Source: Chionis minor
Taxonomy: Eukaryota > Chordata > Aves > Charadriiformes > Chionididae
NCBI GenBank assembly: GCA_013398295.1
Contig: VZSF01011151.1
Location: forward strand, 620,974 to 684,973
Reading direction: 5' to 3'
Length of the DNA: 64,000 nucleotides
Position numbers and translations under genes: made by a program. Shown here in pieces: positions 37,301 through 48,400 of the stretch. Position 1 is the first letter of the stretch. The number at the start of each line of letters is the position of its first letter. The notes under the pieces were generated by a model. That model made no database searches. It worked only from the letters and a program-made list of their open reading frames with translations, and was not told where the DNA came from.

Positions 37301-38110
37301 ATAACCTCTTCTGTCTCTGCAGATGGCTCAAAGTGCATGTCACTTAAAAAGGCGATAATTCTCAAGAGATTAAATGGGTTTACAACAACTTTTCTATGTG
37401 GAAAAGGTAAAAAACTATCAGAAGCATATAAGAATCCATGCTCACTAAATATACATCTTACTGTGACAAATGTAATACAAAATGAAACACAAAAATTATT
37501 TGGGACATTCTTTCTTTCTTGTCTATGCACAGTCTTTGCTTGTACAGTGTGTCTCTGCTTTCTGAACCCTTGAACTATATAAGTAAGTATTACACTATTA
37601 ATGGTGTTGTATTATAGAGAACATAATACAATTGTGTAATTTTCAAAGCCCCTTTCCTCCCCTCAACTTTGATTTTTGATCTGTAATCTTGAGTTGATAA
37701 AAATCAATGCTTTAAAGAAATAAATAAAAATCTAATTATGTAGACAATGTTAATTTTTCCAGTTTAGTTGAATCATTCTCTTTTCTTTTGATACAGATTG
37801 TGTCTTTCACAGACATAAATGAACAGATAAGATTAAGGCTTTATTGAAATATTATTTAATATACAACTGGAATTAATTCTGCAGAGTAGTTTTGACTATC
37901 AGTTCAATAATATATTCAAAACACTGTCCTCTGCAGATTGAGGTCTTTTTTTGTTTAGAAGAGTTCATATTAAACACCAATGGAGGATAATATTCAGAAA
38001 CTGAGAAAAGTGTGAACTAGGAAAGATATATAACACTAGTATTAACCACTATCGACCACTTTTTCTTTCTCCTTAAACTTGATTGTGACCCTGATTGATT
38101 CAGCTACATA
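31340..38110. other. intergenic, no gene recognised
   Basis: AT-rich DNA with a 14-base A run at 31675-31688. The block at about 32690-33150 has complex composition with several ATTA/TAAT cores and reads like a conserved non-coding element. Open frames here are short and without domains. Confidence 0.5.
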
Positions 38111-38116
38111 TTTATA

Positions 38117-38160
38117 CATATAATATAAATATATATATGTATATATATTTATATTATATG
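38117..38160. repeat. 44-bp perfect AT palindrome
   Basis: Two 21-base arms (38117-38137 and 38140-38160) are exact reverse complements separated by TG. All bases are A or T except the terminal C/G pair and the G of the spacer. It could extrude as a cruciform. Confidence 0.95.
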
Positions 38161-39290
38161 AAATTTATACAGGACTTACTGATGACCACTTGTTGTCAAG
38201 GCCTCAGCAAACTTTCAAAGATCAGAGATGTTTTGTCTCCCCTTGACAGAAGGGATTTAAATTTCTAGATAATTCTGTCAAAGTACTGTCAGACCTATTA
38301 ATGTGATTTCTTTTGTTTAAATCCTGATGGTCTCAGCGTTAGGTCTCAGTTGACATATATGAAAGCATTAACTTTTAATTATAGGCCAAGATCCATTAAA
38401 GAAGCTGAGACATGTCTGAACTATTGCAAAGTGTGTCTCATCTTTCTGTTGCCTAAACATCTCTGGGACACTACTATTACCTCGTTGCTTTTTCTGCTGA
38501 TTGTCAGGTGTCTGTTAATATAAAATTAAAGGTAAAAAGTGCTGGTATACGGCACAGTAATCCACTAAAAATTGAAGCCACAAAGCATAAAATATGAAGG
38601 CAGCAGCAGTGTAAACTTCAAAACCCACTGCATATTTATATGCAGCTCCACTTCCATTTTCACAGAATAAATGGTATTTTACGCTCCACACCATTTAGAC
38701 CTCAATCTCTCCTCTGGCAAGCCAAGCTGTTATTTTTGTGAATCGTTCCTAAGTCATTTATAACCAGGCCACTGCACCACTGACAACAGTACCTTTGAAG
38801 TCAGGTAGGGATTATTATTTCGCTGTGAATTTTCTGAGCGGGTTTATCCTCTTCCTGCACACATCCATTAAAAATCATAGAGGCGAAAATGAAGGTACTA
38901 GTCACAAAGCAAACAAAAAAATAGTAAAATTAAGCTAATAAACCCTTTGGTTTCAGATGAAGGACCATTAGTTAGCACCAATTCTGAGCAGTACACCAAA
39001 AAAAAAAAATCCAATCAAAAAACCCTACGCTTAATTTTTAATGTGGAACATTAGGGTTTTAGGGTTCCTGAAACACATCTAGGTGGTGGGGGCAAGGCCG
39101 ATGCCACCCAAAGGCCCAGACGTCCGGGAAACAAGACCCAACGCCCCCTGCAGCCACCCCTGGGGACACAGTGAGGGGGGAAAAAAAAAAATAAAATCCT
39201 AACTTTCCGCCTCATTTTTCAGCTCTCCATCAAAGGGCACAATTGCCGGGAGGGTGACTTCCCTCAGCACAAGAAAAAGCTGCGCGTATC
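38161..39290. other. promoter-proximal non-coding DNA
   Basis: The block at 38560-38870 is complex and non-repetitive, lies within 1 kb of the CpG island, and might be regulatory. A telomere-like TTAGGGTTTTAGGGTT at 39051-39066 is too short to be meaningful. No coding frame is seen. Confidence 0.4.
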
Positions 39291-39665
39291 TACACAGACA
39301 ACCCGAGATAACCTTCAGTCAGGACTGGCAGCGCCGCGGGAAGGCGGGGGCAGGGGCGCTGAGGCAACCGCCGCCGGGCCCGCCTTTCGACCGTTGACGG
39401 GGTCCGCCGGGCGGCGGCCGAGGGGAGGTCCCCGGGGGGGCGGCGGCGACAGCCATCACCCCCCCGGCGCCGCTGGCCCCACGGCCAGCTCGGAAGAGGG
39501 CCCCGGCGGAAGGCAGGGCGCAGGAGAGGGGCAGCGGGAGAAGAGCGGGTAGGAGGGAAGGAAGGCGCGGCAGCCGGTGGGCCTGGGCCTGGGTCTCGCC
39601 CCGCCTCGCCTCACGGCCGCCCTCCCCTCGCGGCCCCTGGCGGCCAGCACGGGCAGCCGCCGGCG

Positions 39666-39675
39666 GCGCATGCGC
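39666..39675. promoter_or_regulatory. NRF1-binding palindrome
   Basis: GCGCATGCGC is the full palindromic consensus core for NRF1, placed within the CpG island. Binding is inferred from the motif. Confidence 0.65.
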
Positions 39676-39795
39676 GGCGGCCTCGCCAGCTACGCCGGGC
39701 CGGCACCGCAGAGGGAGTNGCCGAGTGGGCAGCCGCGCCGTGGGCCCACCGCCTGCCTGTGGGGGCTCCCAGAGCCAGAGGCGCCGCCGCTCCCC

Positions 39796-39809
39796 GGGCG
39801 GGGCGGGGC
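39796..39809 (+). promoter_or_regulatory. tandem GC boxes (Sp1/KLF-type)
   Basis: GGGCGGGGCGGGGC gives two overlapping GGGGCGGGG-type GC boxes in the CpG island, upstream of the candidate first exon. Confidence 0.65.
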
Positions 39810-39959
39810 AGGGCAGGGCTCGGCGGGCTGTCCCGGGGCGCTGCCCCCGGCGTGGCGGCCTTTAGAGGGGAGAAAGGGCGAACCGTCCCCCGCCGCCCCC
39901 CTCCCCTTGGCGGGCTCCGGCGGCTGCTGTGGGGCCGGCGGGGCCGCCCGGAAAACTTA

Positions 39960-40360
39960 TCTCGAGAGGTTTGTGCCGTTTCCAGTTAAATCAGGCAGGA
40001 AAATGTTTTGACTGTGTTTAACAAAGGAAAAATCCCGCGGACTTTCTCTTTGGGAAGAGGCAAATGGTTGTCTCCAAAATAGGCAGCTGGTCAGTTTTTC
40101 TTTGAGTTTTGAAAACCCACCGCCACCAAGGCAAAACCACAAAATACAGCCGCAACCGTCTGAAACTTTCGTGTTCCTGTTAAAACTTTTTTCCACTTTT
40201 GGCAGGGTCACCCAAAGACTCCGTCTGTATTAGTTCTGCGGTAGCCCGGGCGGTCACTGCAGCTGGAGCTTTAAGCTGCTGAGCACGGGTCGGTGTGTTG
40301 AGGCTGCCAGCGTGATTCTCCAGGGGTCTGACGGACCTCTCCGAGCCTGACGCTGGCAAG
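39960..40360 (+). other. PRRG1 non-coding exon 1 (candidate; 3' end better supported than 5' end)
   Basis: Downstream of the CpG island, the sequence GGCAAG|GTAACA at 40360/40361 is a plausible splice donor, though C at intron position +5 is off-consensus. The exon would be 5' untranslated, because the start codon lies in the next exon. The 5' border given is a placeholder: the transcription start could lie anywhere within roughly 39.7-40.2 kb. Other GT sites such as 39549 (GCGG|GTAGGA) are weaker alternatives. Confidence 0.35.
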
Positions 40361-43300
40361 GTAACAATTTATTCCTATCCACGGGAAACGGGAGGTGTGC
40401 AGGGAGCCTCAGTGTCAGCACAGTTGAAACTGGGTTTGAGCGTCGCACTGGTCGAGGGGTGAACTCCTTGTTGGGAACAAAACAGAGAGGAATGGAGCGG
40501 CGAGTAAAGGGGTGAAGACTGGGAGCAAATGAAGACACTTCAAAGAATCTCACGTTTTCATGACCCCATCATCATAGATAAATGGGGAGGGGGGGGGGAG
40601 AAGAGGGACAGTTACGCAGCTGTTGGTGTTCTAGATTAAAATCAACACCTTAAACTTTTTACTTTGGCTGGTGCTGTCACTGAAAAAGAAAGCTAGTCTT
40701 TTTCTGCAGCCTTGCTGCTCTTTGCTGCCTTCTTTACCAACTTCGCTCCATGCTGGCACCATTGTTTATACAGCATTGTGGTGAGTTGTCACGGAGCATT
40801 ATCCACAGATTCACACTAACCTTTTGAACATTTTCTGGTTAACCTAGTTACTCACATCCGGTTCTCTGCACTGTTGTAGGGATGCTTATGCTAGCTCAAG
40901 GAAAGATGTGTGCTGGGGAGAGAAGGAGGTTGGGGTTTTTGGTATATAAATGAATAGATATGTATGTAAAGGCGCTGAGTTTTTAATATACTTATATGTA
41001 TGTATACACATAGGTACACACACACCTGTGTAAAGGGATTGTGCAACTACGATGTTGCGCATTCTGCGTCTTGTGTTGAACAGAAGGAGTGCCATTGATA
41101 AAGCAGTTGTGGGGGAGGTTTACAAGTGCGAGAGGTGACCAGCAGCCTGAGTAGGCATATCCAGTAAGGGTAAGTTTGGAAGTAGTTCTTGCTGGACCCA
41201 GGGAGTGAGATGAGAAGCCAGAGAAGAGAAGATGGGGAATTTCTGTGTGAGAGTACTGCATGGAAACAGAGGAGTGAGACTTTTTACTCATCTGTTCAGC
41301 CATCTCACTTCAGCTTCTCTTAGACAAGAAAATTTTATTTTCTGGAACAGATTAGGGTAGAGCCTGGGATTCCCAAGTATCTCCATTTTCTTGGAATTAG
41401 CAAATACCAGGAAATCCCCAGGCAAAACAGGGATTATCCCTTTCTCACGGAAGCTCATCCAGAAATTTGCATCCAACTAATGCTGGAAGGTAATGTATTG
41501 GCTTAAACAGCAAAGCTTTGCACCTGGTTATGACACATACAGGTACTGAGATTGTAACTTGTTAGCATCGGTTTTCTTTTCTTGGACGGGATTCAAATCT
41601 GCATTCCGATTCTGCTTTCACTATGGAATTACAATTTTCCTTGTGTCTTCTGTTGTGCATATCACCTTAATATCTCAGTACTTGACAGATACCCCTCAAT
41701 TGACAAAATTCTCCTAAGACAAGGGAATCCTGCTCCACATGAAGAATGAAAGATAAAACTATGGAGAGCAAATCTGATCCAGGTAGGATCTGATTTGTTT
41801 TCAGGGCATTGAGTTCAGTGTCCTGGTTTATATCAGGTGAACAGATGCGAATAAATTGAGTATCTGTTCTAAGCCTGTGCTGCTTTTGCAAATCAAGCAC
41901 TCATATTTTCGGAGAAGCACCTGTAAAATAAAATACATGTAGCTAGTGTCCACATTGGAAGAGCATTTCTAGAGTCAGGAACAAATTCTGTGGCAAAAGC
42001 AGGGATAAAATATACTTGAGAACAGCGTTAACTTATTTTAGATTGCAGTACTGTGAAGTACTTTTGTTTTAAACAGCTCCCTTTTCCTGTGATCCTCTTT
42101 CCCATCATTGTGTCCTGCCTACCTCTGTGAACTTCATGACTTGTGGTAGTGTAACTGTTTCCATATTCATTTGATGAGGTGGATCAAGGGATTAATCAGA
42201 TTGGAAAAAAAAAACAAAAAAAAAAGACTGACTTTTGGCTCTTAGCTGGCTCTTATGAACAGCTGGATGGGCGGGGGAACAAGAGATCCGGTTGATACCA
42301 CTTAGCCCCAGTGTGAGTGCTGGGAAACACCTAAGCCATTTTGCCTCTTCCATTAATCCCATAAATCTTACATGCTTCGTTTCTTCCCATTTACTCAACA
42401 AAGACACCAGGTTCCTGTAGGCAAGAATTTTCTCCCACCATCCTGTTAAGAGCTTTTGCTTTCAGTTTCTCAGCTCAATTCTGAACTTCTCTGCTGTTTT
42501 TCATCTTACTCCTTCAATCAGCTGTTTCCAGGACGCTGTCTTTCTCTGGCTCGCGTTTCTTTTGCTTCAGCCTCCAAAGACAATCTACTTTCATCTCCCC
42601 CATCCCTTGCTTCCTCTTCTCTTCCACATTATAAACAAAAGCAATTCAAATGTGCAGTAGAGAACAATACAGAACTGGCAAGGGAGTGGATTAAATGACC
42701 TAATGTCTAATATGTGTTCTCCTGCCAGCTATTTTTGTTTGAGTTCAGATGTCGGTAACTGTTTGACCTTCTAAAAACTAATCTGACAATACCCAGCCCT
42801 TTCCTTGTTTACCTTTGTTTTGTTTACTGATTCTTGTTAAGTAAAATTTGGTAGACATTTCTGAGGTCTGAACTAGGCTTTGCCCATTTTCTTGTTACCA
42901 GTAGTTTTGATGATACGGATTATCAAGTGATCTGTGTTTTAATCAGCGTTGCTGAATGCCGTTAAGATAGGTACATTTCAAAAGCAGAGCCTGTCTTCAT
43001 ACTGGAGGTTAAAGAAATTACATGCTAACCACCTAAAATCACACCATGTGTTTTGGCTTGCTAAGGGAATGATTTGTTGAAAGCTATTTTCTGCATAACT
43101 CGGGCTATCACTTATTTTTTAATGGTAGATACTAATTACATAAAGCAGCTTTAACTTTGGATAAAAGTTATGCATCTGTTCAGAAATACACTTGTAAAAT
43201 CAGACGAGAAACATATTTGCAGAGCCCAACGTATTGGAGTTAGCATCCAGGGCTAAGACTCCTGAACAATATAATAGCACCAGAAGTGTAGCCCATTTTC

Positions 43301-45244
43301 AAATCAAGAATACTGCTTTGTGTAATTTTTTAAAATTTTATTTTTATTTGAGAGTAGATGCCTTTACATGGGGGAGAGACAGACTATCCTGCAATTGCAT
43401 CCTGAAAGTTTGAAATTACTTGTATTTTATATGTTACATTGTGCTGTGTACCTGCTCAGTGGAGTGTTTCTTTTAAAGCATTTGAATTAACATTCTCATG
43501 TTGCTTCTGAAATGATTTTTGAAAATTGTCATCTCATGTTTTAACTTCACTCACTCAACATACTTTCTGTTTTGCAACATAGTGATCAGTCTGCACCAAT
43601 ATTACTCCAGCAGTGGTCAGATTAAATGATACTAAGATCCAGAGAGAGACCATGTGGAAGGTAGTACTGGAATAGTTTATTGTAGATAAAACTTCTTAAT
43701 CTTGGTAAAATATTCATTTTGTTGCCTGAAACTCCAGAACTTCTATCTTTGCCAGAACTCTAGGGTAGGTGAGATTTTTTTTTTTGTTTGTTTACACCAA
43801 GACATTATACCCTATTGTAATTCGGGATGTTCCTGTTTTACTGAGCTCTGTGTTTTCCTGTAATGTAAGAATGAATGCTGTGGACTGGTTTCAAGGCTCA
43901 CTTCACAGCCATTCCTCATTAAATCTCTATTGCTAAATTAACTGCTTAATGTAACTGTCTAAACTTTGTAATATTTATCATTATAATTAGCTGTATTTCT
44001 AAATATTTACTACTCAGCATTGAAGAATGATTCCTTTTTGGCTCAAAAAGTGTGAATTTGTTAGCTCGCTGGTGTGAGGCCGTTTATGGGAATGATACCA
44101 GGAAAATTCAGAAATAGTGGCTTCATCAGACGTGAACTTTCACACCTGTCTATACCTCCAGGTTTATCAGCGTCCTATTTACTGACCTTGTGTGTACTCT
44201 TCAGCTTTTGTTTGCAGAGTATTACTCTTTAAACTATTTGCTAAATAAAGCTGGAGGAGAAGCAACTTTCTGTTCATCTTTGTGTCCCTAACTTTCATTC
44301 TAATGGCTATCAGGAAGGGTTGAATGAGGTCTCAACAGCAGAATTATTAGCTAGCTCTCTTGCCTGTCTTCCTATAGATTTCCCCTGTGGCAGCTGAAAT
44401 TAGCATGGCCTGTGACATTTTATTCCAGTACTGCTGAGCACTTCTGAGTATCAGAAATTAAATGGACTCACTGTACTGTTTTCTGTTTGCTACTGTTGGC
44501 TATCAGAGCTGTGGGCAGCAGCAAAATAATGGCATGGCTTAATCTGGAGAACTAAGTGTGTGGCTTTGTAAGCAGCTTAGCTGATCTAAGCTTGTCCTGC
44601 TGCCTGAAAACAAGAGTTCTTGCTTTTCCTCTCCATCCTTGCTAGGTTTTGCATTTTCACTGCTTTCCTTCTGCTGGCACTAGCACTCTTAATGCTGTGC
44701 AGTCAACTGAACCGGGGAGCTGATTTGTTTTGAAATGAAACCAGTCGATCTAAAACAAGCATGCTGACACACATGCACCCAAAAGTTTTTCCACTGGGCT
44801 ACCTCTGGCTGGCCTTGGGGGCTACCAGCCACACCTTTTAGTGACTCGAGGGAGGGAGTGGGACTGTCTGGCTGGGGATGACGACTATGTACTCAGACAG
44901 CAGCTTTAGCTGGCATTGATTTAAGTACTGGCTCCAAAATGATCAGTCAAGCAGCAGTGTGTTTGTATCTTTCTCTGCTGACATCTTTAAAGAACAGCAG
45001 CAAACTGCTCAAGGGAGGGGGAAGAGGGCGAAGAACCTGGTGAACAGATCTTAGGGTCAATCTCAGAAGATGAGAAGAAAGGTGAACAAACTCTTACGGA
45101 AAAACCACTTACGACAAACTGTAAGCAAGTGCCCAACTATAAGCTCATGAGATCTGTGGTAGTCTCAGAAAAACAGAAGTAGCAAAGCACTTTCACTATG
45201 GCCATTCTTTAGGAATTCTTGGCAAAGGTTTGATCAAAACTTTC

Positions 45245-45455
45245 ATCTCAATATAAGAAAGAAGTTTTTTTACAGTGAAAACAGTCATTCTCTGGAACAA
45301 CCTCCCCAGGGACATGAAGTCCATTGCTGGAGGTTTTCAAGATGCAGTTGGACAGGATGTTAGATAACCTCATCTGGGCTCCCTTTCCCATGAAAGGTTG
45401 GACCAGATGATCTTCTGAGGTTCCTTCCAACCTGGGCTGCTCTATGGTTCTGTAA
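45245..45455 (+). repeat. CR1 LINE 3' fragment, sense
   Basis: Contains agaaagaagtttttttacag, aacaacctccccagggacat, tggaggttttcaagatgcag, gaccagatgatcttctgagg and ttccttccaacctgggctgc. It ends with the terminal tctatggttctgta. It is moderately diverged and lies in the same orientation as PRRG1. Confidence 0.92.
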
Positions 45456-48400
45456 ATTTTTTGTGTAGGTGAAGTAGTCTACACGGGTAATACAAAAGGT
45501 AGAGATGCACCTGCTGGTGGGCAGCATGTCTAGGAAGGTTCTCCAGTGACTTCTGCAATATATTACTTATGTAAATGAATACAAAAAATTAGCAGATTTA
45601 AAAAATAACAGTGAAGTATTTGTTTGCATTAGAAGATTCCTCTCCTTTTTCACATTATGTAGGTGCTGGAGTAGGTACAGAGCTTCTTGGGGGTGGAGCA
45701 GAACACCCTTTAAATCTTTCAGGAATAAACGTTAGACATGTTAGATCCTGTAGAAGTCTTTCAGTTGTGAATGACATTTTCAAGAATTAACTGTGTATTA
45801 ATTCTGTATATGCTTTTGACACAACTAAGATAAATTATATCTTCAAATACAGTTAATTGCACACAAATTTGACACATTAATTTGGCATGTCAGTGTTAGG
45901 AACTTCCACATGTGTAAAATTTTTCTTGCCTTAAATCTTTTAAAATGGATTTCTAAAGCTAAAATCCTTCTGAATTGTTTTTGTTACATACTTTTTTGTG
46001 CTTCCTGCTCACAGGCAGATGGGTATTGTACTGTATCATTTCATAAGGAGTAAGAGAGCATCAGTAAAATTACTGGTTTAGTTTGAGGAGCTGCTCGAGT
46101 GTTTTCAGTGCTGTAAAGTGTGGAAAACTCTTCATAAATATGCCCTGATACTGATAGCTTTCTGACTGCTGGAACTCATGCAGATTCATTTCCTATGGAT
46201 TTATGCCGTGGGGTTGATCAGTTACAAGCTGTGACTTAAAGCTTTCCTGTGGTATTTATTTCTTCATAATGACAAATTTGAATTAGATGTTAATTCCTTT
46301 TCCAGTCTTTTCTCAAATTAGAACATTCAGAATGCCTCTGTCCTCTATACTAACGTTCTGTCTTTCGGAAAACTTCGATGAATTTAAGGTTTTCTACTGT
46401 TCTGTAGTAGTTGATTGGAAAGGACCAATAAGCAAAACTGTGGGACTAGAGGACATGAAGAAACCCCAGGTAGATACAAAGATTTTTCACTGAAGGGAAA
46501 CAATTTCAAAATAGGAAAACTGTGTTAACACCCTTTGAAAAGAAATACTGTTGAAGTTTTCAATTCTTGCATTTCTAGTAATTCTTACAGACTTGTACCC
46601 ATTTAAAAGGAAAATTGATACTTGATTTCAGTGTTTTTAAACAAAATGTGATCTATGTTACTGAGGCTACAAGGTAAGGGAGGATGCAAAACTGATTGCC
46701 CGACAGGTTGACTTCAGTGGCAGATACAGTCTAGGAAGTTCATACTTCCTTTCTGTGGCCGTCTTGGAGAGCAAAGGGATAGAGGAGGAGAGGGAGGTCA
46801 GTGGGAGAGATGCGGAGCTGTAGTGCAGAGCACAGAACTGCGTCAGCCCCCATCAGGGGTTGTGATAACCAGTAAAGGGTGGGTAGCAGTGGTAGGAGGG
46901 GAGGAGAAATTCTTGGACCCCTCTTCAAGCCTGAAGCCAAACCACGTGTAAATCAGCTGGAGTACTTTTGTGTAGGGGCTTGTTCAGATCTTACTTAGAT
47001 AAAATTAGGTGTAATGCAGTAAAAAGGAGAGTCGTAACATGTGCAGCTTAACCTATTTAGAAATTCAGGTAAAGGTGATATGAGGGGAAATGGATGTGGA
47101 TGTTGTGAGAGAGGGAAATAGCAATATTAAAAAAATTCTTTTTTGTTCTCTTTGGTTTGTAGGGCTGTTTACGCTTGTTTTACTGAGGAGTGTGCAGCTG
47201 TTCTATGGATTATGGTGGTGTACACTTTTCTGTGCACTCTCTTCATGCAGTTTCCCAGACAGAAAACTTCATAAAAATCTGTAAAGGAGTTGTGCCTCAT
47301 TATCTTTTCCCTGCTTACCATATAATTCAATAAGATGAAATATACATTTATGACTCTTCCATCACTTTTATGCAATTTGATTGTTGGTTGACAGGGAGAT
47401 CCCATTAAAACATGCTCTGAAATGCTGTCATATGTGCCTTGTTTCAGGGGAAAATGGGCAAGGTGGAAACTTGTGTTAAAACACACTGATGATGCATAAA
47501 TATTTGGAAGAGAACGCTTTGTTTGCACATTTCCCTAGCTTAGTTTAGAACTTCACAAATAAATTACTTTTTATTGTTTTATGTCTTAATTTTTCTAAAT
47601 TAAATGAGGTGTAAGACATTGGCCTACCAAACAAGTGCTAAATGCAGTTTCTGTAAAGAGCAGAATATTTGCCTCATCTTTGCCTCATCACAAAAAAGCA
47701 AAATAAGCTTCATGAAATAGTAGGCTTATGTTTGTTATAAAATTATTGCATGCAAAACAAAGATGCCAACGTGAAATTATCCTGGTTTCTCTTTGCACAT
47801 TGTGAGATCTGGAATATTTCTGGGGGCTTTTTAATAGCTGCTTGGAAAATATTGATAATTTAGAGGGAAGCTGATTTTAAAAAATGACAATTGCTTCTTG
47901 CCCTTCACAGTATTGTAACAATTTCAAGAAGAGCTTCAGTGAGTTGAAGATAATCATTTTTAAATGCATGATATTGTCAGATCTCTTTTTTTTTGCTGTG
48001 AAGAGACTTGAATGTTGGATACGGACTGATACAGTTGGAGGCTGAATTTTTTTGTACAGTCAGTTTGTGTTATTGGAAAATTCATAAAGGTATTATTTGT
48101 GACATTTGGGTCATGGTTTTGCTTTTTAAGATGTGTTGGGGAAGAAAGGATCTCTGTGAGTTTCAAAGTAGGAAAAATGGTACATTTTTAGCGTTAATGT
48201 TGTGACCTTTGCTGAGTGGACAAACACTGTACCTGCAATGAAATTATGGTTTTTGAGTGGACTGTGCCCATTGTGTGTTGTCAGCAGCTGGCAGGAGGTA
48301 CTATGGGAAGTGTCTTAGAGCAGATCATGGACAGAGTGAGCCTTCTCTAGTAAAGTCCTGTTTATCAGTAGAGTGGAAGCTTCATGGAATAGAGGATACA

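Larger units (their letters stand above)
39300..39955 (+). promoter_or_regulatory. CpG-island promoter, probably of PRRG1
   Basis: About 650 bases of very GC-rich sequence full of CpG dinucleotides, the only such island in the window. It contains a perfect NRF1-type palindrome and clustered GC boxes, and has no TATA box at an obvious position. That is typical of a broad, housekeeping-style promoter. It lies upstream of the two PRRG1 coding exons on the + strand. Transcription from both sides is possible, but no minus-strand gene is seen to its left. One N sits at 39719. The 144-codon open frame over 39577-40011 follows from the lack of stop codons in GC-rich DNA. Confidence 0.85.

Noticed and set aside
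39051..39066. Telomere-like TTAGGGTTTTAGGGTT
   Set aside because: Only two imperfect units; too short to call an interstitial telomeric array.
39577..40011. 144-codon open frame in the CpG island
   Set aside because: GC-rich DNA has few stops; the translation is Gly/Pro/Arg/Ala-rich and runs through an N.
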